Below are positions 1 to 6,951 of a stretch of 57,852 nt of DNA, in pieces (positions within the stretch are counted from its first letter, which is position 1; every line of letters starts with the position of its first letter). The DNA lies in the NCBI GenBank assembly GCA_026126345.1, contig JAHCJH010000002.1, positions 1-57,852 on the forward strand, given 5' to 3'. The translations under genes and the position numbers were made by a program. A model generated the notes under the pieces. That model was not told the DNA's origin, did no database searches, and worked only from the letters and a program-made list of their open reading frames with translations. Origin of the DNA: Phycisphaeraceae bacterium. Its GTDB lineage: Bacteria; Planctomycetota; Phycisphaerae; Phycisphaerales; UBA1924.

Positions 1-1107
1 GGCCAGGCGGTTCAGCAGTTCCTCGAGCCGCATCAGACGCTCCTCCAGCCGGGCCATGCGCTCGTCGAGGCCCGACCGGCGCGTGTCCATGAAGATCTGG
101 GGGTCGGCGGTGACGCCCGGCGGGATGACCGCCAGGCGGTCGCGCCGGGCGCGATCCATCTGCCGCTCCGCCTCGCGCAACGCGTCGCTGCTGCGGCGCT
201 GGGCTTCCATCAGCCGCTTCTGCACCTCTTCCATCTCCACCAGGGTCTTCGGGGCGGCCGGCGGCTGCGGGATCGCGAACGACATCTGCGGCATGTCGTC
301 GCTCTCAACCTGCTCCCACTTGCCGTTCATCATCTTGTCCTCGTCGAACGCCGACAGCGTGACGTTCAACTCCTTCCGCTGGCCCTCCTGGATCACCGAC
401 AACCGGACCGTGTCGCCCGGCTTTGCCTTCATGGAGGTGAGCACGTCGCGCAGTGTGTTCTCGCTGGTCACCGGCGTGTCGTTGACCGCCACCAGCAGGT
501 CGTACGGCTTCAGCCCCGCCTGCGCCGCCGGCAGCCCCTCGGCCACGCCGGCCACCAGGATCGCCTTGCCCGGCTCGATCTTCAGGTGCCGCAGCAGCGC
601 GGGGCTCGGCTGAGCCATCCGCACGCCCACCATCACCGGCGGCTTGGCGGCCTCCGGATCGAAACCCGCGAACGGGCTCTCCATCGGGCCCCGCGCGAAG
701 CTCCCGCGGAACGCCGTCACGCGAGGACGATCATCGCCGGCCCGGCGCGAGCCCGCCGCGGCGTCCATGATCACCTTGCCCTGGTCGTCCAGCACGACGA
801 CGCGATCGGCGGTCACCGTGGCACGGTCGGCGGGGATGTCCTCGCCGTTCTTCTTCAGCTCGACGACCTTGCCGTCCTTCACCTTGATGAAGTAGTGCAC
901 GTCGTCGGTCCAGATCTGGTAATTCCCGGTGCGGGTCGGGTTGGCGGCGTCGTCCGAGGTCACGACCACCCGTGTTCCGCCGCCGGAAGTCTGGCCCGCG
1001 GGCTGCCCGAATTCGTTGACAACCTTGGCACGCTGGCCGGGCCAGGCCGACAGGCTTCCGGCGAGCGAGAGCACCAGGGCGATGGAAGCGAGCGTTGTGT
1101 TCTTCAT
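1..1107 (-). CDS. Secreted PDZ-domain protein (3' end outside window)
   Basis: The visible 369 residues start with a signal peptide (about 1-21: basic start, hydrophobic core, Ala-Trp near the likely cleavage site). A PDZ domain covers about 160-251, with the carboxylate-binding-loop region near 190-200 (EGLPAAQAGL) and a typical strand ending in LSVIQEG. The rest is charged and probably helical (about 270-369, rich in E, R, M and L), consistent with a coiled coil. No trypsin-like domain is visible, so this is not a complete DegP/HtrA protease, although the missing C-terminus could hold something. The ATG at 1107 has AGGTGA five bases upstream. It lies downstream of the sigma factor and its partner on the same strand, 51 bases after the partner's stop, so it is probably in the same operon. 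The periplasmic location is inferred from the signal peptide. Confidence 0.75.
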   Translation of the reverse strand, partial: MKNTTLASIALVLSLAGSLSAWPGQRAKVVNEFGQPAGQTSGGGTRVVVTSDDAANPTRTGNYQIWTDDVHYFIKVKDGKVVELKKNGEDIPADRATVTADRVVVLDDQGKVIMDAAAGSRRAGDDRPRVTAFRGSFARGPMESPFAGFDPEAAKPPVMVGVRMAQPSPALLRHLKIEPGKAILVAGVAEGLPAAQAGLKPYDLLVAVNDTPVTSENTLRDVLTSMKAKPGDTVRLSVIQEGQRKELNVTLSAFDEDKMMNGKWEQVESDDMPQMSFAIPQPPAAPKTLVEMEEVQKRLMEAQRRSSDALREAERQMDRARRDRLAVIPPGVTADPQIFMDTRRSGLDERMARLEERLMRLEELLNRLA

Positions 1108-1158
1108 AGGTCACCTCACGAAAGCACACACGGACAATCCGTCAAACGTTCCGTTCGT

Positions 1159-1818
1159 TCACATGGGGGCGTTGGCCGCAGGGGCCGAGCCGGGCGTCAC
1201 GCCGGGCGAAGCCGTGGGCAGCAGCACCGGCCGGCCCGTCTCGTCGGTCCCCAGCTTGTAGAAGTCCTTCACCAGCGCCTTCTCGACGATCTGGCGCACG
1301 TACGTCACTTCGGTGCCGCCCTCGACGGGGCGCGTGTCCACCACGAACCGCTGCGGCATCTCGCCGACCACGGAACCGTCCTGCTGGCCGAGCCGCATGT
1401 ACGCCGCGAGCGCGTCGGCCGGGCGGGAGAAGCTGCCCAGGCTCGCGTTGTGCCCGCCGTCCAGCGGGTTGATGTTCGTCGAGCCGGGGCGGACGCCGAC
1501 GATCACGCCCACCAGCGACAGGCCCAGCACCGCGGCCACCGCCCACCCCAGACGCGCCGGCAGGCCGATGCGGCCGGCGATCGGCGCGCCGCCGGCCCGG
1601 AGCGAACCGGGCAGTTCCACCAGATCGGCCCGGGCGACCAGCGTCCGGACCTCAGCGCCGAGCGATTCGTCCAGGCGCGTGGCCTCGGCGAGGTCCGTCC
1701 AGACCGTCGCGTCGGTCGCGGCGATCTGCCGCAGCATCGTCCAGTCGGCGGCGCCGGCGCGCCCGTCGATGAGGCGGGAGATCAGCACATCGCGGTCGGT
1801 TTCGGGAATCGGGGTCAT
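1159..1818 (-). CDS. Single-pass membrane protein, probable anti-sigma-type partner of the ECF sigma factor
   Basis: This 219-residue protein has an N-terminal cytoplasmic part of about 90 residues, one transmembrane helix near 91-111 (LGWAVAAVLGLSLVGVIVGV) and a C-terminal extracytoplasmic part. That is the layout of anti-sigma factors. I do not see the HxxxCxxC zinc motif of ZAS-type anti-sigma factors, so the role comes from context: it begins 11 bases after the ECF sigma gene. The ATG at 1818 was preferred because GAGGTG lies six bases upstream; the in-frame GTG at 1824 falls inside that ribosome-binding site. It may instead be only a membrane sensor co-expressed with the sigma factor. 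Confidence 0.6.
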   Translation of the reverse strand: MTPIPETDRDVLISRLIDGRAGAADWTMLRQIAATDATVWTDLAEATRLDESLGAEVRTLVARADLVELPGSLRAGGAPIAGRIGLPARLGWAVAAVLGLSLVGVIVGVRPGSTNINPLDGGHNASLGSFSRPADALAAYMRLGQQDGSVVGEMPQRFVVDTRPVEGGTEVTYVRQIVEKALVKDFYKLGTDETGRPVLLPTASPGVTPGSAPAANAPM

Positions 1819-1829
1819 GGTCACCTCGC

Positions 1830-2441
1830 TCAGATGCGCGAACCGGCCGGATCCGTCAGGCGGCCCTGCGGCGTCGCCGCCAGCGCCCCGGTCTGTTCAC
1901 GGAGCATGCGGCGGGCCCGGGCGATCCGCGTTTCCACGGTCGTTTCCGGCAGGTCCAGGATCGACGCGATCTCCCGGTACGACAGCCCCTGCACCGCCCG
2001 CAGCAGCAGCGGCTCGCGATACTCCTCGGCCAGACCCAACGCCAGCCGCATCAGTTTCGCCGCCTCGTCGCGACGGGCAGAGGCCTCGGCGGTGTCCTCG
2101 GACACGCCGCCGGTGGCGTGCTCGATCCGCTCACGCACCAGCCGCAGCCCGTTGTTGGAGATCACGTGCCGCCTTCCGGCCAGGCGCGCGGCGTTGATCG
2201 CCACCGTCCGCAACCAGGGCACAAACGCCGCGGCATCCGACACCGTGGAGATCTTGGCGACGACCGTCGCCGCGACGTCCTGAAGCAGGTCGTCCACGTC
2301 GACCGAACTCGGTTTGTGCGCGAGAATCACCGCGGCGACCCAGCGACGGTGCTGGTGCCACAGGGCGCGCAGCGCCTCGGCGTCGCCGGCGATCGCGGCG
2401 TCAACCAAGCCCACGGGTTGGTCCGTTTCCACACCGTGCAC
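1830..2441 (-). CDS. ECF-family RNA polymerase sigma factor
   Basis: The product of about 203 residues has sigma region 2 (VDVDDLLQDVAATVV, then FVPWLRTVAINAARLAGRR) and sigma region 4 (YREPLLLRAVQGLSYREIASILDLPETTVETRIARARRMLRE, a helix-turn-helix for the -35 element). It lacks regions 1 and 3, as ECF sigmas do. The start is uncertain. No ATG is in frame close to the conserved part; GTG codons at 2441 and 2432 are the best candidates, with only a weak AAGAG before 2441. The open frame continues upstream to 3275, but that part lies antisense to tatC and is not expected to be translated. It is first in an apparent operon with the membrane partner and the PDZ protein, and is divergent from tatC. 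Confidence 0.85.
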   Translation of the reverse strand: MHGVETDQPVGLVDAAIAGDAEALRALWHQHRRWVAAVILAHKPSSVDVDDLLQDVAATVVAKISTVSDAAAFVPWLRTVAINAARLAGRRHVISNNGLRLVRERIEHATGGVSEDTAEASARRDEAAKLMRLALGLAEEYREPLLLRAVQGLSYREIASILDLPETTVETRIARARRMLREQTGALAATPQGRLTDPAGSRI

Positions 2442-2595
2442 GACCACACTCTTGGATGCGCCGGCGGGCGTCCGCCGTCGGTTCCTGGTGACATTCCGCC
2501 GGTGATCATCGTCGAGCGGACGTGCCCAACGCCGGATTCGCGTATCCTCCCGGACGCCACGTCCCGAATGTTCGGTCGATGTTTGGAATCCACGC

Positions 2596-3645
2596 GTGCT
2601 CGGCAAAGCCATACAACGCAAGAACCGCGAGGCGACCATGGGCCTCGGCGAGCACCTGGAAGAACTCCGCAGGCGTTTGCTGTGGTGCATCGTCGGGCTG
2701 GTGCCCATCTTCGTCGGCGCGCTGCTGCTGGGCGATCGGCTGCTGGACCTGATGATCCGGCCCGTGCTGCGGGCGCTGCGTGAAGAGGGTCTGCCCGCGA
2801 CGCTGCAGGCCACCGGCGTGCTCGAGACGTTCATGGCGTGGTTCAAGGTGTCGCTGATCGCCACCGTGGTTGTCGGCGGGCCGTGGATCCTGTACCAGGT
2901 CTGGAAGTTCGTCGCCCCCGGTCTGTACTCCAACGAGCGGCGCTTCGCGTACGTGCTGGCGCCGCTCAGCGCCGTGCTGACGGTCGCGGGCATCACGTTC
3001 ATGTACTGGGTGATGCTGCCGGCCGGGCTGGCGTTCCTGGTGCACTTCGGCAACGACCTGGGCGCCGAGAAGATCGAGACGGCTCCCGTCCCCGAGGGCG
3101 TGGTGATCCCCATGTGGCCGGTGCTCAAGGCCGATCCGACCGACGCCCGGCCGGGGCAGGTCTGGATCAACGAGACGGTGCACGAGATCCGCGTCTGCGT
3201 CGGCACCGTCACCGACCCGTCGGGCAAGCAGGTGCCCGACATCCGCGGGGCGGTGATCACGCGCCAGGCGACCATCGCTCAGCAGTACCGCGTGCGCGAG
3301 TACGTCGACCTGTTCTTCGGGCTGGCGCTGGCGTTCGCCGTGGCGTTCCAGTTGCCGGTCGTCGTGCTGCTGCTGGGCTGGATCGGCATCGTCACGCCCA
3401 AGGGCCTCGGCACGTACCGCAAGCACGCGTTCTTCCTCTGCGCCGTGGTCGGCGCGGTGCTGACGCCCACGCCCGACCCGCTCAGCATGACCCTGCTCAT
3501 GGTGCCCATGTACCTGCTGTACGAGGCGGGCATCATCCTGCTGCGCCTGCTGCCGGCCTCCCGCGTCGCCGGCGCCCGGGCCGAAGCCAACGCCGCCCAG
3601 GGCGACGCCGGCCCGGCAAACGATGCCGATTCCCACGGCCCCTGA
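2596..3645 (+). CDS. tatC: Sec-independent protein translocase subunit TatC with an enlarged periplasmic loop
   Basis: TatC is the membrane receptor that binds twin-arginine signal peptides. The product is 349 residues where about 250 is usual. The cytoplasmic N-terminus has the hallmark GEHLEELRRRLL (residues 18-29), followed by hydrophobic segments near 30-48, 85-103, 117-142, 238-262 and 275-312. Between the third and fourth segments, about residues 154-232, lie roughly 75 extra residues rich in V, P and D, in the second periplasmic loop. The C-terminal 35 residues are polar and Ala-rich. Two starts are possible: GTG 2596 (weak GGAA upstream) or ATG 2638 (GAGG six bases upstream), which would drop 14 basic residues. 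No tatA or tatB is nearby. Confidence 0.9.
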   Translation: MLGKAIQRKNREATMGLGEHLEELRRRLLWCIVGLVPIFVGALLLGDRLLDLMIRPVLRALREEGLPATLQATGVLETFMAWFKVSLIATVVVGGPWILYQVWKFVAPGLYSNERRFAYVLAPLSAVLTVAGITFMYWVMLPAGLAFLVHFGNDLGAEKIETAPVPEGVVIPMWPVLKADPTDARPGQVWINETVHEIRVCVGTVTDPSGKQVPDIRGAVITRQATIAQQYRVREYVDLFFGLALAFAVAFQLPVVVLLLGWIGIVTPKGLGTYRKHAFFLCAVVGAVLTPTPDPLSMTLLMVPMYLLYEAGIILLRLLPASRVAGARAEANAAQGDAGPANDADSHGP

Positions 3646-3803
3646 CCCGGTCCGGCAGCCTGTTCCGTTTATCCGGCCCGGGCGCTCCGTGACGGCGGCG
3701 CCGCCCGCACAACCCCGGTGAAGCCTCGCGACGGCCCGGCCGATCCTCCATCACCGGACCCGGCGCGTCCTCCACGCGCGCCCCCGGATCGGAGCCGATC
3801 GCG

Positions 3804-4859
3804 ATGAAACTCCACGACATCCTCAAGGCGGCCCAGGACGCGGACGCGTCGGACATCCACCTCATCGCCGGCCACCCGCCGGTCATGCGCGTGCACACCG
3901 TCGTGACCCCGATGGACATGCCCGTGCTCACCCCCGCGGTCTGCAAGCAGTTCCTCGAGAAGATGGCCCCCAAGGAAGCGCTCACCCGCTTCGAGGCCAC
4001 CAAGGACGCCGACTTCAGCTACTTCGCCGAGGGCCTCGCCCGCTACCGCGTCAACGTCCACATGCAGAAGTCCAACATCGGCTTCGCCATGCGCGTCGTC
4101 AAGACCAAGGTCCCCCCGCTCGAAAAGCTCAACCTCCCCGAGGTCATCGCCCGCCTCACCTACCTCCCCCGCGGGCTGGTGCTCGTCACCGGCGACACCG
4201 GCTCGGGCAAGTCCACCACGCTCGCGGCCATGATCCAGGCCATGAACGAGCGCTACGCCAAGCACATCATCACGCTCGAGGACCCCGTCGAATACACCTT
4301 CCAGTCCAACCGCTCGCTCATCGAGCAGCGCGAGCTCGGCGCCGACATGCCGAGCTTCGCCAGCGCCCTGAAGCACTGCCTCCGCCAGGACCCCGACATC
4401 ATCCTGGTCGGCGAAATGCGCGACCTCGAGACCACCGCCCTGGCCATCACCGCCGCCGAGACCGGCCACCTGGTGCTCAGCACCCTGCACACCTGCTCGG
4501 CCGCCCAGACCGTCGAACGCATCATCGACATGTACCCCGCCGGCCAGCAGAACCAGATCCGCTCCATGCTGGCCAACACGCTGCAGGCGGTCATCAGCCA
4601 GACGCTCTTCTCGCGCATCGACCAGCCGGGCATGGTGCCGGCCGTCGAGGTGCTGCTGGCCACCCCCGCCGTGCGCAACCTCATCCGCGAGGCCCGCACC
4701 TTCGAGATCCCCAACGTCATCGAGACCAGCCGCGCCCTGGGCATGACCAGCCTCGACAAATCGATCGCCGAGCTCTACTTCAACGGCATGATCAGCCGCG
4801 AGGACGCGATCGCCTCGGCCAACATGCCCGACAAGATCGAACGCCTCCTGGCCGCCTGA
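3804..4859 (+). CDS. pilT: Type IV pilus retraction ATPase, PilT family
   Basis: This 351-residue protein has the PilT layout: an N-terminal PAS-like domain (about 1-100, with DASDIHL at 14-20) and a RecA-like ATPase. Visible motifs are Walker A GDTGSGKST (130-138), Asp-box residues around ITLEDPVEY (156-164), Walker B IILVGEMRD (199-207) and the His box TGHLVLSTLHT (220-230). The C-terminal VRNLIREARTFEI resembles the PilT AIRNLIRE motif, which favours PilT over PilB/GspE, and it lacks the long N-terminal domain of PilB. GGAG lies nine bases before the ATG. It heads a run of pilus-type genes (pilC and three pilin-like genes), so it probably drives pilus retraction or, if the system is a secretion machine, pseudopilus dynamics. 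No PilB/GspE assembly ATPase is in the window. Confidence 0.93.
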   Translation: MKLHDILKAAQDADASDIHLIAGHPPVMRVHTVVTPMDMPVLTPAVCKQFLEKMAPKEALTRFEATKDADFSYFAEGLARYRVNVHMQKSNIGFAMRVVKTKVPPLEKLNLPEVIARLTYLPRGLVLVTGDTGSGKSTTLAAMIQAMNERYAKHIITLEDPVEYTFQSNRSLIEQRELGADMPSFASALKHCLRQDPDIILVGEMRDLETTALAITAAETGHLVLSTLHTCSAAQTVERIIDMYPAGQQNQIRSMLANTLQAVISQTLFSRIDQPGMVPAVEVLLATPAVRNLIREARTFEIPNVIETSRALGMTSLDKSIAELYFNGMISREDAIASANMPDKIERLLAA

Positions 4860-4899
4860 AGCGAGTCCCTGACCCCATCCGCCCGAAAGAGACGCACCG

Positions 4900-6123
4900 A
4901 TGGCCAACTACCGCTACCAGGTCAGGACCCCCGCCGGCCAAGTCCAGGCCGGCGTGCTCGTGGCCGACTCCGTCGCCACCGCCGCGGCGATCCTGCGCAA
5001 CCAGGGCGGGCACGTGCTGCAGATCAGCCCGCTGGCGGGCGGCGCCGAGGCGCAGGGCTTCCTGGCCCGCCTGGCAGAGCTCAACAGCGGCAAGCCCAAG
5101 GCCAAGCACGTCCTGGACTTCACGACTCAGTTGGCGGTGATGATGCGCGCCGGCATCAACCTGCGCTCGGCGCTCGAGGGCATCGCCGACCAGACCGCCC
5201 ACCCGGTGATGAAGAAGGTCATCCTGGCGCTCAAGACCGACGTCGAGGCCGGCAAGCCGTTCTCAGCCGCCCTGGCCCGGCACCCCAAGCTCTTCGGCCG
5301 CTCTACATCAACATGGTGCGGGCGTCAAATGTCGGGCTCGTTCAGCGAGATGCTCGACCGCATCGCGGCGTACATCGCCCAGGAGATCGACACCCGCAAG
5401 ATGGTCATCGGCGCCGCGATCTACCCGGGCATCATCGGCACCATGGCCGTGCTGGTCACCGTCTTCCTGCTCACGTTCGTGCTTCCCAAGTTCAAGGGCG
5501 TGTTCCAGGGCAAGGAAGAGGTGCTCCCCTGGGCCACCAAGTTCCTGCTCGGGCTGTCCGACATGATGGTCGACCGCTGGCCCCTGTTCGTCGGCGGCGC
5601 GTTCGCGCTCATCGGCGGCATCTACGGTTTCTCCAGGACCGAGGTCGGCGGCTGGTGGTTCGACAAAGCCAAGCTCGGCCTGCCCGTGATCAAGAACATG
5701 TTCCGCTCGCTCTACATCTCCCGGTCGCTGCAGACCATGGGCCAGCTCGTCAACGCCGGCGTGCCCGTGCTCGACACCATCGCCATCACCGGCGACGTCT
5801 CGGGCAACCGCCTCTACGAGCGCCTCTGGCGCACCGTCTACGGCAGCGTCAAGCAGGGCAAGAAGATCTCCACGCCCCTGATCAAGAGCAAGCTGCTGCC
5901 CCAGGCCGTGGTGCAGATGATCTCCGCCGGAGAAGAGTCCGGTAAGCTCGGCGAAGTTCTCGACGAGATTTCCGCCTACTACGCCAAGCAGTTAAAGGAC
6001 CAGATCAAGGCGGTCACCAGCATGATCGAGCCCGTCATGATCATCCTCATGGGCTCGGTCGTCGGTTTTATCGCCATGGCCATCATCCTGCCCATCTTCA
6101 AGATGAGTCAGATCGTCCGCTAG
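4900..6123 (+). CDS. pilC: Type IV pilus / type II secretion inner-membrane protein PilC/GspF (locally frame-disturbed)
   Basis: This is the polytopic platform protein with two repeated T2SSF domains, at about residues 65-190 (LDFTTQLAVMMRAGINLRSAL) and 270-390 (SLYISRSLQTMGQLVNAGVPVLDT, then SAGEESGKLGEVLDEISAYY). Membrane segments lie near 172-195, 223-243 and 377-400. In the first domain residues about 134-143 read RSTSTWCGRQ, where the family has a sequence like PLYINMVRASE. That expected sequence is present in another frame of the same DNA (CTCTACATCAACATGGTGCG from 5301). One base appears missing near 5297-5300 and two near 5325, restoring the frame. The gene remains open over its full length. 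It follows pilT by 40 bases and is probably in one operon with the pilin-like genes. Confidence 0.9.
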   Translation: MANYRYQVRTPAGQVQAGVLVADSVATAAAILRNQGGHVLQISPLAGGAEAQGFLARLAELNSGKPKAKHVLDFTTQLAVMMRAGINLRSALEGIADQTAHPVMKKVILALKTDVEAGKPFSAALARHPKLFGRSTSTWCGRQMSGSFSEMLDRIAAYIAQEIDTRKMVIGAAIYPGIIGTMAVLVTVFLLTFVLPKFKGVFQGKEEVLPWATKFLLGLSDMMVDRWPLFVGGAFALIGGIYGFSRTEVGGWWFDKAKLGLPVIKNMFRSLYISRSLQTMGQLVNAGVPVLDTIAITGDVSGNRLYERLWRTVYGSVKQGKKISTPLIKSKLLPQAVVQMISAGEESGKLGEVLDEISAYYAKQLKDQIKAVTSMIEPVMIILMGSVVGFIAMAIILPIFKMSQIVR

Positions 6124-6180
6124 CCGATATCTCTCGCGGAGGGCCGTGCACCGTCGCGCGGCGTAACGGAGAGTCATCGC

Positions 6181-6888
6181 ATGCGTGCACGACAACTCAC
6201 CGCGTCGGGCTCGCAGGGAGCACCCGGAGGCGCGGCTCGATTCACGCGGCCCCGCGGCCGTGTCCGTCGGGCCTTCACGCTGCTCGAAGCCGCACTGGCC
6301 ACGGTCATCATCGGCGTCGGCGTGCTGGCCCTCATCCAGGCCCAGGCCACCTTCGTCACCACCAACGAGTGGTCCACGCAGAACGCCACCGCCACCTACC
6401 TCTGCAACGAGCTGCGCGAGCGCATCCGCTCCATGCCCAGGCACGACCCCGTCAGCGGCCTCTACTTCGACGCTTCGAACGTGATCCGCGGCTGGGGTCC
6501 CGAATCCAACGAGACCACCCCCGTGGATTTCGACGACTGCGATGATTTCGACGGCGCCTCCTTCGGCGCCGGCGGAACATTCCCGGGGCCGGTGGACGCC
6601 CAGTGCCGCCTCATTCCCCGCATCGGCCTCAACGGCCAGCCCGTGGTCAACGCCGAGGGCGGGTCACTCCCGCTGGAGGGGTGGACCCAGACCGTCGCCG
6701 TGTCCAAGGTCGATCCGTTCAACTTCGCCACCGTGCGAGCTTCGTCCTACGTCCGCGCCGCCAGCGGCTCCACCCCCGCCCTGGCGGTCGATCGCTTCCC
6801 GCTCCGGATCACCGTGACCGCCTGGTTCCAGGGGCCGCACGACCCCTCCCGGCGTGAGATGGCCCGCGTCACCTGGATTCAGCCCTGA
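6181..6888 (+). CDS. Pilin-like protein with prepilin cleavage motif (PilV/GspI-like)
   Basis: The 235-residue protein has a long basic leader (about 1-30, many R and G) followed by RAFTLLEAALATVIIGVGVLAL. This matches the prepilin peptidase site: cleavage before the Phe of FTLLE, with Glu at +5 and a hydrophobic helix that packs in the pilus core. The rest is a hydrophilic head with two closely spaced acidic/Cys stretches (DDCDDFDGASF and DAQCRLIPRIGLNGQP), so a disulfide is possible. GGAGAG lies about eight bases before the ATG. It sits between pilC and the large PilX-like gene and is probably a minor (pseudo)pilin. The PilV-like label rests on gene order and size, since minor pilins diverge strongly. 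Confidence 0.8.
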   Translation: MRARQLTASGSQGAPGGAARFTRPRGRVRRAFTLLEAALATVIIGVGVLALIQAQATFVTTNEWSTQNATATYLCNELRERIRSMPRHDPVSGLYFDASNVIRGWGPESNETTPVDFDDCDDFDGASFGAGGTFPGPVDAQCRLIPRIGLNGQPVVNAEGGSLPLEGWTQTVAVSKVDPFNFATVRASSYVRAASGSTPALAVDRFPLRITVTAWFQGPHDPSRREMARVTWIQP

Positions 6889-6951
6889 TCGCGCCCCGAC
6901 ACCGATCCCCGACACGCTTCCACGCACCCCGCGAGGCACAGGACCGTCCCG

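Noticed and set aside
2453-3275. Upstream extension of the ECF sigma frame to 481 residues
   Set aside because: This part lies antisense to tatC, is Ser/Thr/Pro/Arg-rich and has no sigma-factor similarity.
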